Source of the DNA: a virus
Reading direction: 5' to 3' (one strand)
Virus record (IMG/VR): IMGVR_UViG_3300024243_000011
Location: 1-64,000 of that record
Length of the DNA: 64,000 bases
This document shows, one piece after another, positions 17,274 through 23,639 of the stretch (the first letter of the stretch is position 1; every line of letters starts with the position of its first letter). A model generated the notes under the pieces. That model saw nothing but the letters and a program-made list of their open reading frames with translations. It searched no databases and had not been told where the DNA came from. A program made the translations under genes and the position numbers.

Positions 17274-17571
17274 AAGCAAATTTATACAACAAACAATATC
17301 AGATAAAATTTATATAACTAACAAAATAAATAATATCAATTTTTATTGCACACATAAGGCCCCAAACTGATACCTAAAAAACCAAACTTGACCTGTAATC
17401 AACTTGAATGTAAAGCCTATATACAACCATTGATTAATACTAGAATGATTTATAAGGGAAGTGAGAAACATTTCTGTTAAAATAAGGACGAAAGTTATAT
17501 AAGAAAATTGTCTGACTTAAATGGTTAACAAAGTGAATGGTTTGTGGTATTGTATTTAAAAGGGAGGGTTC
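17274..17571 (+). other. Intergenic stretch with one promoter
   Basis: About 298 bases without a supportable gene. It is A/C-rich at first, then holds a GGGAAGTGAGAAACATT segment near 17457. A similar GGGGGATAAGAAACATTTTAG lies near 20522. The TTAACA-type promoter is at 17525-17553. No tRNA or strong hairpin was seen. Confidence 0.5.
17525..17553 (+). promoter_or_regulatory. TTAACA-type sigma70 promoter
   Basis: TTAACA 17525-17530, 17-bp spacer ending TTTGTGG, and -10 TATTGT at 17548-17553. Its expected start is about 15 bases before the GGGAGGG ribosome site of the MORN-repeat gene at 17572. Confidence 0.8.
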
Positions 17572-17925
17572 ATGAACAACAAGCCAACAATGAAAGAATA
17601 TTCTGATGGGACAAAAGAATGGTGGTTGAATGGAGCGTTGCACAGAGAGGATGGTCCGGCTGGAGAATATCCTAGTGGATCAAAACGTTGGTATTTAAAT
17701 GGGCTTCTATATCGAGAAGATGGCCCTGCTGTTGAATGGGCTAATGGAGAGAAATTTTGGTGGTTAAATAGTCAAGATTATGAATATACCAAAGGAAAGC
17801 TGCACAACAATAACTTCTTAACATCAGATCAATATACAGGGCCAATAATAATAATGGGGGGAAAGAATAAAATAAGGTTCATGAAGGCAACAAACAATAA
17901 ACATTATGTTATTAAAGGCTATTAA
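17572..17925 (+). CDS. MORN-like (HREDGPA) repeat protein
   Basis: 117 residues. Three repeats of about 20 residues follow the pattern W-W/Y-L-N-G-x-L-H/Y-R-E-D-G-P-A (HREDGPAGEY near 24-33, then YREDGPAVEW). This is a MORN_2/YwqK-type repeat. The C-terminal 45 residues (KGKLHNNNF, SDQYTGPIIIMGGKNKI) are nearly identical in all four intact paralogues. That tail resembles the VWV family's YIGPA...NKIFMK segment. GGGAGGG precedes ATG. The binding partner is unknown. Confidence 0.8.
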   Translation: MNNKPTMKEYSDGTKEWWLNGALHREDGPAGEYPSGSKRWYLNGLLYREDGPAVEWANGEKFWWLNSQDYEYTKGKLHNNNFLTSDQYTGPIIIMGGKNKIRFMKATNNKHYVIKGY

Positions 17926-17928
17926 ATA

Positions 17929-18156
17929 ATGAACATCCAATATAAAGATATAAAAATCAATGATGTGGTCTGGTTTAAAACAATAAATAATGAATATGGT
18001 TCTGGAATTGGAATTGTCATAGATAAACGGTGTGAAGAGGTAAATAAAATATATGTTAAAATTCCAACCATCCACTTAAATGAAGAAGGCTATAAACTTC
18101 ATTATATATTTCCCTTTGAGATTAAAAAGATAATTAAAAAAGGTAAAACTAAATAA
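17929..18156 (+). CDS. VWV-family small barrel protein
   Basis: 75 residues. INDVVWFKTINNEYGSGIGIV (about residues 9-29) and VKIPTIHLNEE are followed by FPFEIKKIIKKGK. It lies 3 bases behind the MORN-like gene, the same order as on the minus strand at 21656-21034. Its 3' end overlaps the convergent minus-strand gene by 8 bases. Confidence 0.7.
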   Translation: MNIQYKDIKINDVVWFKTINNEYGSGIGIVIDKRCEEVNKIYVKIPTIHLNEEGYKLHYIFPFEIKKIIKKGKTK

Positions 18157-18424
18157 ATTCAAGAAGTTTATGCATTTTAAAATAATTAAAATGATGAATG
18201 GATATTGTAATTGACTTGTTATATCTTGGCACAAGCCTGCCAATATTAACAGGATATAGATAATTTAAAACCTTGTGTGGAAAATAAATAATAACAAGAT
18301 CAGTATTGTTGCCACAAGAACAAACAATTGCAGGTCCAATATATAAACAATCAACACAGGCGTTGTTCGAATGATATATGTTAAGCAAATGCCTGTTAAT
18401 CCATATGTTGTGTTTGTTGGTCAA
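18149..18424 (-). CDS. VWV-family protein (IWI / YIGPA subtype)
   Basis: 91 residues. HNIWINRHLLNIYHS at the N-terminus and CLYIGPAIVCS (about residues 26-36) are followed by LVIIYFPHKVLNYLY. It is the last gene of a four-gene minus-strand run of the same subtype. It overlaps its upstream neighbour by 4 bases. Confidence 0.7.
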   Translation of the reverse strand: MTNKHNIWINRHLLNIYHSNNACVDCLYIGPAIVCSCGNNTDLVIIYFPHKVLNYLYPVNIGRLVPRYNKSITISIHHFNYFKMHKLLEFI

Positions 18425-18678
18425 TCCAAAACCTCAATACATCCTTCAGATATTAAATAATCTAACTCAAGACCATTATAATAACCAAGTATGTCAGAAG
18501 ATTGAACACGATTGTTAACTTTAATGTTAATCTTATAAGTAAAAGAAATGTAATAATCTGTTGAGCCAAACCTTGTTGTTGGCTTTATAATACAAGGACC
18601 AATATAATTATAATAGAAGTTTGGAGGACTCGAACCCTCGATATGTTTATGAATCCATATTTTCCTTAATTTGTTCAT
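18421..18678 (-). CDS. VWV-family protein (IWIHKH subtype) with odd insertion
   Basis: 85 residues. RKIWIHKHI is followed by EGSSPPN, then FYYNYIGPCII. Compared with the gene at 18736, the EGSSPPN region is replaced and lengthened by one codon. Its DNA (18623-18640) reads like a tRNA T-arm on the minus strand (GGTTCGAGTCC). The rest aligns well with its paralogues. Confidence 0.7.
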   Translation of the reverse strand: MNKLRKIWIHKHIEGSSPPNFYYNYIGPCIIKPTTRFGSTDYYISFTYKINIKVNNRVQSSDILGYYNGLELDYLISEGCIEVLD

Positions 18679-18735
18679 GATTTATATATCCTTTCTAATT
18701 GTAAACCCTTATTCATATGAGATAAAAAATAATAA

Positions 18736-18993
18736 TCAAACATAACTGATTGCACCTTTAGATACCAAATTAATAAATAATTCATTGTTAATAACAGCAA
18801 CATTATCCTTACAAAGAATACCAATTGCAGGAGGATAATTAATAACGTTTATCTTTTTAGGAAATAAAATATTATGATAATCAAAATTATATTTCCTTAT
18901 CCTTAATATTGCTGGGCCAATATAATCATAATAATAGTTTAGATTTGTACTTATGATATGTTTATGAATCCATATGTTTTTTAGTTTGTTCAT
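18736..18993 (-). CDS. VWV-family protein (IWIHKH subtype)
   Basis: 85 residues. KNIWIHKHIISTNLNYYYDY, IGPAILRIRK and NILFPKKINVI are the best-preserved example of this subtype. The C-terminal half (NELFINLVSKGAISYV) is shared with the next gene at 19030 (LERLLSEGYISYV), so the two are close paralogues. Confidence 0.7.
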   Translation of the reverse strand: MNKLKNIWIHKHIISTNLNYYYDYIGPAILRIRKYNFDYHNILFPKKINVINYPPAIGILCKDNVAVINNELFINLVSKGAISYV

Positions 18994-19029
18994 GTGATCC
19001 TTTTATTCATATGAGATAAAAAATAATAA

Positions 19030-19293
19030 TCAAACATAACTAATATAACCTTCAGATAACAATCTTTCTAATTGTACATGTTCAAATGGTTGACCAAATT
19101 TAATATTATATTTATAATATATGCTTTTACTATTGTTGAATTTTGTTAATGTTACCTTTCTAGGAAATATAATATTATAATAACCAGAATCAAATCGGCT
19201 TGTTGTCAATAAAGCAAAACCAATGTATTTATAATGATAATCTACATGATATGCAGTAGGCATTGTAATATTCTTATGAATCCATATAACCAT
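19030..19293 (-). CDS. VWV-family protein (IWIHKN subtype)
   Basis: 87 residues. VIWIHKNI, YHYKYIGFALLTT and YYNIIFPRKVTLT keep the subtype pattern, with Phe in place of Pro in GPA. It is the first gene of the minus run 19293-18149. Its ribosome site is AAAAGGATATAAAAA. No TTAACA-type promoter is visible upstream on the minus strand. Confidence 0.7.
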   Translation of the reverse strand: MVIWIHKNITMPTAYHVDYHYKYIGFALLTTSRFDSGYYNIIFPRKVTLTKFNNSKSIYYKYNIKFGQPFEHVQLERLLSEGYISYV

Positions 19294-19636
19294 TTTTTTT
19301 ATATCCTTTTTAATTGTGTATTATTGTTAATAACTTGTGAGTTATATAATTAATTGTTATGTAAAATAATAATTGTCAGTTTAATAGGCTTGATTGATGA
19401 TTGCTTAAAGGGGGGTATAAATTTGACAACAATAACCAACAAATTCTCCACAAGTTTTCCACAATCAAATAACAATAAACTTACAATAAACAACAAATAC
19501 AATAATAACAATAAAACCAACAATCAGCAATATTTTTAACAAACCTTTTATCAACCGTATATATTGGCACGGTTATTGATTAGGTTTATTTTATCAAGCA
19601 TATGTCAAAGAGCTTATTTATTCTTTTGACTTCTAA
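19294..19636. other. A/C-skewed intergenic region, possible origin
   Basis: This 343-base gene-free stretch between two minus-strand runs is almost devoid of G on the + strand from about 19420 to 19545, with AACAATAAAC-like low-complexity sequence. It contains DnaA-box-like sites at 19444-19463. A T-rich left part and the A-rich right part could melt easily. No gene or promoter is supported. Confidence 0.35.
19444..19463 (+). promoter_or_regulatory. Two DnaA-box-like sites
   Basis: TTTTCCACA at 19455-19463 matches TTWTNCACA exactly. TTCTCCACA at 19444-19452 differs at one position. They are in the same orientation, two bases apart, next to easily melted A/C-rich DNA. Such pairs occur at origins, but two sites could also arise by chance. 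Confidence 0.35.
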
Positions 19637-19960
19637 CTACATTATAGCACAAGATGGTGTATTTGTTAACCTATTTGGGGGATTTATTTTATATAAAATG
19701 CTTTTTTTGCAAACTGAGAAGGCTTCGTATTTACTTATGAGAGCAAGGGAATTTATGGTATATGCAGTGCATGAGAAGTTTTTTAAGCTAAAAAATGTTC
19801 TTAAGCTAGGGTTTTCTGTTATTATTGCCAACCCCATATAGATTAATTTATTTTTTTTGATCTCATGATTATTTTCATGTTCAAAGTAAGCTATGACATG
19901 TTCATATACTTTAACCCAAACTATGTCACCTTTTTTATATTTTGGTTTGCTGTTATTCAT
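19637..19960 (-). CDS. VWV-family small barrel protein
   Basis: 107 residues. KPKYKKGDIVWVKVYEHVIAY at the N-terminus and LIYMGLAIITEN (about residues 39-50) define the core; a 50-residue tail without clear motif follows. ATGA overlap couples it to the MORN-like gene upstream (20310-19957), repeating the MORN-then-VWV order. Confidence 0.7.
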   Translation of the reverse strand: MNNSKPKYKKGDIVWVKVYEHVIAYFEHENNHEIKKNKLIYMGLAIITENPSLRTFFSLKNFSCTAYTINSLALISKYEAFSVCKKSILYKINPPNRLTNTPSCAIM

Positions 19961-20310
19961 TGTTCCTTAATTACCAAGTATGTATTGTTTGTTGTTTTCA
20001 TGAATCTTATTTTATTTTTCCCCCCCATTATTATTATTGGCCCTGTATATTGATCTGATATCAGGAAGTTATTATTGTGCAGTTTTCCTTTGATGTGACT
20101 ATAATGTTGATCATTGAGAAACCATTCTTTATATCCATCAAAACAATCATATGCAGGACCATTTTCACGATGACGTTCTCCACTTAGATACCATATTTTT
20201 GTTCCGTTGGAATGTTCAATAGCAGGCCCATCAGTTCGATGACACTCTCCATTTAGATACCATCGTTTTGATCCATCAGGATATTCTTTCATTATTGGCT
20301 TGTTGCTCAT
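19957..20310 (-). CDS. MORN-like (HREDGPA) repeat protein
   Basis: 117 residues. It has repeats with W-Y-L-N-G-E-C-H-R-T-D-G-P-A and W-Y-L-S-G-E-R-H-R-E-N-G-P-A, then the shared C-terminal tail (KGKLHNNNFLISDQYTGP, then KIRFMK). The N-terminus SNKPIMKEYPDGSKRW is almost identical to the copy at 21656. Its leader and promoter are part of a 58-bp exact repeat with that copy. Confidence 0.8.
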   Translation of the reverse strand: MSNKPIMKEYPDGSKRWYLNGECHRTDGPAIEHSNGTKIWYLSGERHRENGPAYDCFDGYKEWFLNDQHYSHIKGKLHNNNFLISDQYTGPIIIMGGKNKIRFMKTTNNTYLVIKEQ

Positions 20311-20347
20311 GATTCCTCCCTTTCAACTGACAACAATATACCACAAC
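20290..20347 (-). repeat. 58-bp direct repeat, copy 1 (MORN-gene start and leader)
   Basis: An exact match to 21636-21693. It spans the first codons, the ribosome site (GGGAGG on the minus strand) and the -10 region of a MORN-like gene. The identity breaks inside the promoter spacer. It indicates recent duplication or gene conversion between the two minus-strand operons. Confidence 0.85.
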
Positions 20348-20363
20348 AAGGTTGATTTGTTAA
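20335..20363 (-). promoter_or_regulatory. TTAACA-type sigma70 promoter (minus strand)
   Basis: On the minus strand TTAACA (20363-20358), a 17-bp spacer ending TTGTGG, and TATATT (20340-20335). It drives the MORN-like gene starting at 20310. Confidence 0.85.
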
Positions 20364-20598
20364 CCAAATTAGGCATTTATTTTCTTTTTTATTGATGGTT
20401 TTTATATAAGCCAAAAAGCGTGCCAAAAAGTTATATAACTTGGGTTTTTTTTGTACTTTTTGCTCCTATTGATTTAAGGTATTGCAAGTGGAATTCTATA
20501 TATTTTTGTTTCAATTTCCTATAGGGGGATAAGAAACATTTTAGTTAATTTTCTAATTGTGTTATACTGACATAAATGGGGTAGAAATAATCATTGAT

Positions 20599-20799
20599 TT
20601 ACGGGCTTATATGGTAAGCGGAAGAGAAGGTTGAGACAGGAAAGTGTACACAACTAGTTGTTGGTGTTAATCCTGGCCAAATTACTTTATAATAAATTGG
20701 TTTAGATTTTTTATAAATATAGCCAATAACAATTATTGGTCCAACATAGTTTTTATGGGTAATCCACACAACATTATTTATTTTATATTCTGGTTTCAT
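20599..20799 (-). CDS. VWV-family small barrel protein
   Basis: 66 residues. KPEYKINNVVWITHKNYVGPIIV contains the whole core in 23 positions. YYKVIWPGLTPTTSCVHFPVS closely matches the gene just upstream (YYKLTWPGLKSSIRYVHLPM), so they are tandem duplicates. It ends the minus operon that starts at 21656. The 288 bases beyond it (to 20310) hold only a promoter and AT-rich DNA. Confidence 0.7.
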   Translation of the reverse strand: MKPEYKINNVVWITHKNYVGPIIVIGYIYKKSKPIYYKVIWPGLTPTTSCVHFPVSTFSSAYHISP

Positions 20800-20803
20800 A
20801 TAG

Positions 20804-21037
20804 TTATTTTATGTCACAAAACAAATAATGTTTATGCATAGGCAAGTGTACATATCTAATTGATGATTTTAATCCTGGCCAAGTTAGTTTATAGTATTGC
20901 AGTTCTATATCTTGATCATCAAAATATGGTTTGTGTGTGGTATAGCCAACAATAATAGCTAGTCCTTTATATGGTGGGTATTGATCATAGTTAATCCATA
21001 TTACATCTCCAGGTTTATATTCTAGTTTTGGTTTCAT
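20804..21037 (-). CDS. VWV-family small barrel protein
   Basis: 77 residues from the minus-strand ATG at 21037, which has AAGGAG upstream; a longer in-frame start at 21082 is unlikely. YKPGDVIWINYDQY, YKGLAIIVGY and YYKLTWPGLK give the core. Its ATGA overlaps the previous gene's stop. It is paralogous to the gene that follows at 20799. Confidence 0.7.
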   Translation of the reverse strand: MKPKLEYKPGDVIWINYDQYPPYKGLAIIVGYTTHKPYFDDQDIELQYYKLTWPGLKSSIRYVHLPMHKHYLFCDIK

Positions 21038-21237
21038 GTAGTTACTTCTCCTTTTATATGGTGGTTGCCTATGCACCAACAATCTGAATCCATTGTTTTT
21101 ATATCATAAGCGCCATATGGTAAAACATTTGTTATTATTGCAATACCATAATATTTATATCTAATTGGATTTATTGGTGATTGAACATGTATCCATATGG
21201 CATCACCTATTTTATATTTTGGTTTGTTGTTATTCAT
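21034..21237 (-). CDS. VWV-family small barrel protein
   Basis: 67 residues. KPKYKIGDAIWIHV and YKYYGIAIITNV form the core, followed by YDIKTMDSDCW. The ATG overlaps the stop of the MORN-like gene upstream. The order MORN, VWV, VWV, VWV forms one minus-strand operon behind the promoter at 21681-21709. Confidence 0.7.
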   Translation of the reverse strand: MNNNKPKYKIGDAIWIHVQSPINPIRYKYYGIAIITNVLPYGAYDIKTMDSDCWCIGNHHIKGEVTT

Positions 21238-21656
21238 TGTTCCTCAATTACCAAATATTTATTGTTTATTGTTCTCATGAACTTTATTTTATTTTTTCCT
21301 CCCATTATTATTACTGGACCTGTATACTGATCTGATACTAAGAAATTGTTGTTGTGCAGCTTCCCTTTGATATGATAATAAAGTATGTCATTTAGATACC
21401 ATACAAATGTTCCATCAGAATATTCAACAGCAGGACCATCTTCTCTATGATGGTTCCCATTTAGATACCATGATTTTGTTCCATCAGGATATTCAACAGC
21501 AGGACCATCAATTCGATGATGCTTTCCATTTAACCACCATTCTTTATGGCCATTAGAATCTTCAACAGCAGGGCCATCAGTTCGATGAAAATAGCCATTT
21601 AGGTGCCATGATTTTGTTCCATTAGGATGTTCTGTCATTATTGGCTTGTTGCTCAT
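21234..21656 (-). CDS. MORN-like (HREDGPA) repeat protein, four repeats
   Basis: 140 residues, the longest copy. Four W-x-L-N-G-x-x-H-R-x-D-G-P-A-V-E units occupy roughly residues 12-95 (HRTDGPAVED, HRIDGPAVEY, HREDGPAVEY and a partial one). The conserved LHNNNFLVSDQYTGPVIIMG tail follows. Copies in the window have two to four repeats, so repeat number varies by unequal exchange. It overlaps the next gene by 4 bases. Confidence 0.8.
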   Translation of the reverse strand: MSNKPIMTEHPNGTKSWHLNGYFHRTDGPAVEDSNGHKEWWLNGKHHRIDGPAVEYPDGTKSWYLNGNHHREDGPAVEYSDGTFVWYLNDILYYHIKGKLHNNNFLVSDQYTGPVIIMGGKNKIKFMRTINNKYLVIEEQ

Positions 21657-21693
21657 GATTCCTCCCTTTCAACTGACAACAATATACCACAAC
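21636..21693 (-). repeat. 58-bp direct repeat, copy 2
   Basis: This is the second exact copy of the block at 20290-20347, covering the start codon region, ribosome site and -10 of the MORN-like gene at 21656. The two copies diverge within the promoter spacer while keeping its 17-bp length. Confidence 0.85.
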
Positions 21694-21709
21694 CAACTTC
21701 ATTTGTTAA
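21681..21709 (-). promoter_or_regulatory. TTAACA-type sigma70 promoter (minus strand)
   Basis: Minus-strand TTAACA (21709-21704), 17-bp spacer, TATATT (21686-21681). It is back-to-back with the + strand promoter at 21754, with 44 bases between them, so this is a divergent promoter pair. Confidence 0.85.
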
Positions 21710-21753
21710 CCTATTTCAAGAAATATTTTATTAAAAAAAGTTTATTTATGGGG

Positions 21754-21782
21754 TTAACAAACGGGATAGTTTGTGGTATAAG
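21754..21782 (+). promoter_or_regulatory. TTAACA-type sigma70 promoter
   Basis: TTAACA 21754-21759, 17-bp spacer ending TTTGTGG, TATAAG 21777-21782, followed by GGTGTTGAAGGAGGG. It drives the + strand genes from 21808 and has an extended -10 (TG-G before TATAAG). Confidence 0.85.
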
Positions 21783-21807
21783 GGTGTTGAAGGAGGGAGA
21801 AAATAAA

Positions 21808-22062
21808 ATGAGCCAACCAAAATATAAGTTAGGAGACATAGTTTGGGTTAAAACGGATAATACTAATTATCCTGAAGATCTTACTGATCATAACAATAAC
21901 AATAAGATATATTATCAATTAGCAAGGATACAAAATTGGTATTTAAGGGAAAAGGAAGTTTCAGATAAATCTTTTACTATATATACAGTTAAATATTGTT
22001 GCAATACTTTTTTGTTGAACAATGTTTCAGAGATGGAAATACTGAGGAAGGAGGACATTTAA
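21808..22062 (+). CDS. VWV-family small barrel protein
   Basis: 84 residues from ATG 21808, which follows AGGAGGG. Longer in-frame starts would cross the promoter. QPKYKLGDIVWVKTDNTNY is a clear core start. The GPA position is YQLARIQNWY, so the second motif is lost. VKYCCNTF and SEMEILRKED close the barrel. Confidence 0.7.
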   Translation: MSQPKYKLGDIVWVKTDNTNYPEDLTDHNNNNKIYYQLARIQNWYLREKEVSDKSFTIYTVKYCCNTFLLNNVSEMEILRKEDI

Positions 22063-22326
22063 ATGCTAACACAGAAGATTTTTAATCCTGTTGATTATTA
22101 TTTTGAATGGACTGATGATGGATGGTATGAGTGGGATCGAAGGGCGGCTCACACAATGGCTCTTAAGGATCGGAACAAGAAAGTAAGGGAGCTAAGAGGG
22201 AAAGGACACAAGGTTTCAGTCTTCAGTCTTTCAGGCCAGTTAATTACAAAGGGTGGAATTGGAACTGGGAAGCCTCAAGTAGAGTTTGTTGTTAATTGTT
22301 ATGGTTACAATATGTGGGGAAAATAA
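22063..22326 (+). CDS. Conserved small phage protein
   Basis: 87 residues. FEWTDDGWYEWDRRAAHTMA (about residues 14-33) leads into KKVRELRGKGHKVSVFSLSG, QLITKGGIGTGKP and VVNCYGYN. I recall this Trp-rich N-terminus with SGQL...GGIG...P as a recurrent uncharacterised phage protein. No function is known. It begins directly after the previous stop, and GGAGG of that gene is its ribosome site. Confidence 0.65.
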   Translation: MLTQKIFNPVDYYFEWTDDGWYEWDRRAAHTMALKDRNKKVRELRGKGHKVSVFSLSGQLITKGGIGTGKPQVEFVVNCYGYNMWGK

Positions 22327-22327
22327 A

Positions 22328-22678
22328 ATGATTATTAATGGAAAAGAGTATCCAACAGTGTACCCAACTAAGGAAGATGTTGTTTATAATTATAAGGTGG
22401 GTGACATTATTTATTTTAAGGTATTAAATGACAGTATTTATATTGAAGTGGTTAACCTTGTTAATGATAAGATATTATCTCCTGGCAGAAGAATTAGTAG
22501 AGAAGGAGATTTTTATGTTTTAGATTCTCCTCGTTGTCTCATAGGTATAATTGATTTTTGTGATTATGTTAATGAATGTGATTATTATTATCCTGTTTAC
22601 ACTGTTGTTACGCTTAATGATAAGCAATCAATCAATGTTTCAGAATTAGAGATTGTAGAAAGGGTTGAGGCTTCATGA
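22328..22678 (+). CDS. Divergent VWV-family protein
   Basis: 116 residues from ATG 22328. NYKVGDIIYFKVLNDSIY (about residues 21-38) matches the first motif with Y-F in place of W-V. A long insertion follows before YYPVYTVVTLNDK and the SELEIVE closing element. The GPA motif is not evident. It overlaps the MORN-like gene by 4 bases. Confidence 0.6.
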   Translation: MIINGKEYPTVYPTKEDVVYNYKVGDIIYFKVLNDSIYIEVVNLVNDKILSPGRRISREGDFYVLDSPRCLIGIIDFCDYVNECDYYYPVYTVVTLNDKQSINVSELEIVERVEAS

Positions 22679-23061
22679 ACAACAAGCCAACAATGACAGA
22701 ACATTCTAATGGAACAAAACATTGGCTTTTAAATGAAAAACTTCATCGAGAAGATGGTCCTGCAATAGTTCGGCCTAATGGAACAAAGGCATGGTATCTA
22801 AATGGAAAACGTCATCGAGAAGATGGGCCTGCTATTGAAAGTCTATATAAAAGAAAAGAATGGTGGTTGAATGGAAAGTGTTATTGTGATATTATCAAAG
22901 GAAAGTTGCATAACAACAATTTCCTGGTATCAGATCGATATATAGGACTAGTAATAATAATGGGGGGAAAAGAAAGAGTAAGGTTCATGAAGACAACAAA
23001 CAACAAATATTTTGTAATTGAGGAAAATAATACTTCAGAAGTGGTTAACAAACAGGGTTGA
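22675..23061 (+). CDS. MORN-like (HREDGPA) repeat protein
   Basis: 128 residues. Two full repeats (LHREDGPAIVR, RHREDGPAIES) and one degenerate unit precede IIKGKLHNNNFLVSDRYIG and IIMGGKERVRFMK. The Pro of the tail's GP is Leu here. The last residues (EVVNKQG) are encoded by the promoter at 23045, so the gene runs into the next regulatory block. Confidence 0.8.
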   Translation: MNNKPTMTEHSNGTKHWLLNEKLHREDGPAIVRPNGTKAWYLNGKRHREDGPAIESLYKRKEWWLNGKCYCDIIKGKLHNNNFLVSDRYIGLVIIMGGKERVRFMKTTNNKYFVIEENNTSEVVNKQG

Positions 23062-23073
23062 TTGTGTTATAGT
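23045..23073 (+). promoter_or_regulatory. TTAACA-type sigma70 promoter
   Basis: TTAACA 23045-23050, 17-bp spacer, TATAGT 23068-23073. It overlaps the 3' end of the MORN-like gene. No gene follows closely; about 90 bases later another such promoter appears. Confidence 0.8.
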
Positions 23074-23163
23074 GGTTTCAGAGATTGACAGAAAGAGAGT
23101 TCTTTGACAATAAGGGGGGAAAGAAAAAGAGACAAAAAAAATAAAATTAATTTCAAAAAGTGG

Positions 23164-23192
23164 TTAACAGAATGGTCAAAGTGTGTTATAGT
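23164..23192 (+). promoter_or_regulatory. TTAACA-type sigma70 promoter
   Basis: TTAACA 23164-23169, 17-bp spacer, TATAGT 23187-23192, followed by GGTTTTGTTGATAACGGAGG. A ribosome-site-like GGAGG is present, but only very short ORFs follow. Confidence 0.8.
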
Positions 23193-23303
23193 GGTTTTGT
23201 TGATAACGGAGGCCGTCGCTCATTGATAATTTAAAAACGTTAATAATAAAACAAAGAAGGAGGGATATTTATTTTGATTGTTTAAAATTTTATTATAAAG
23301 ACT

Positions 23304-23332
23304 TGACAGACTTGGTATTAGCATTATATTAA
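23304..23332 (+). promoter_or_regulatory. Consensus -35 sigma70 promoter
   Basis: TTGACA 23304-23309 is a perfect -35, followed by a 17-bp spacer and TATTAA 23327-23332. It differs from the TTAACA set. It lies 18 bases before the first of three tiny related ORFs. Confidence 0.65.
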
Positions 23333-23350
23333 ACAGAAGGGAAACATTAG

Positions 23351-23377
23351 ATGAATAGAATTCGAGATCAGACTTAA
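23351..23377 (+). other. Tiny ORF 1 (MNRIRDQT)
   Basis: Eight codons and a stop encode M-N-R-I-R-D-Q-T. The DNA AATAGAATTCGAGAT is repeated at the next tiny ORF. AGAAGG lies about 10 bases upstream. It is unclear whether it is translated; the repeat may be functional as DNA or RNA instead. Confidence 0.3.
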
Positions 23378-23479
23378 AAGGTAAATTATATTTAAATTTA
23401 ATTAGATGTTTGATTTGATTGTTAGTTGTTTGATAATAAAATATATAAATAATAATTTAAAATAAAAGGTTAAAACATA

Positions 23480-23512
23480 ATGATTAATAATAGAATTCGA
23501 GATGGCCCTTGA
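23480..23512 (+). other. Tiny ORF 2 (MINNRIRDGP)
   Basis: Ten codons encode M-I-N-N-R-I-R-D-G-P and end at TGA, which is itself part of a CTTGACAATAAA motif. AAAAGG is present upstream. It shares AATAGAATTCGAGAT with tiny ORF 1 and the CCTTGACAATAAA end with tiny ORF 3. Confidence 0.3.
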
Positions 23513-23568
23513 CAATAAATAAACCGAAAGTTTGATTATATAAAATTTAGCATGGAGAAAATAAATTA

Positions 23569-23601
23569 ATGAGTAATATTAGAATTAGAGATGTGCCTTG
23601 A
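23569..23601 (+). other. Tiny ORF 3 (MSNIRIRDVP)
   Basis: Ten codons encode M-S-N-I-R-I-R-D-V-P. The stop again overlaps CCTTGACAATAAA. GGAG lies 11 bases upstream of the ATG. Substitutions relative to ORF 2 (R-I-R-D-G-P to R-I-R-D-V-P) keep the reading frame and the start and stop positions. Confidence 0.3.
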
Positions 23602-23639
23602 CAATAAAATAAAAGTTCTTGGTTGGCTGTAATAGTAAA

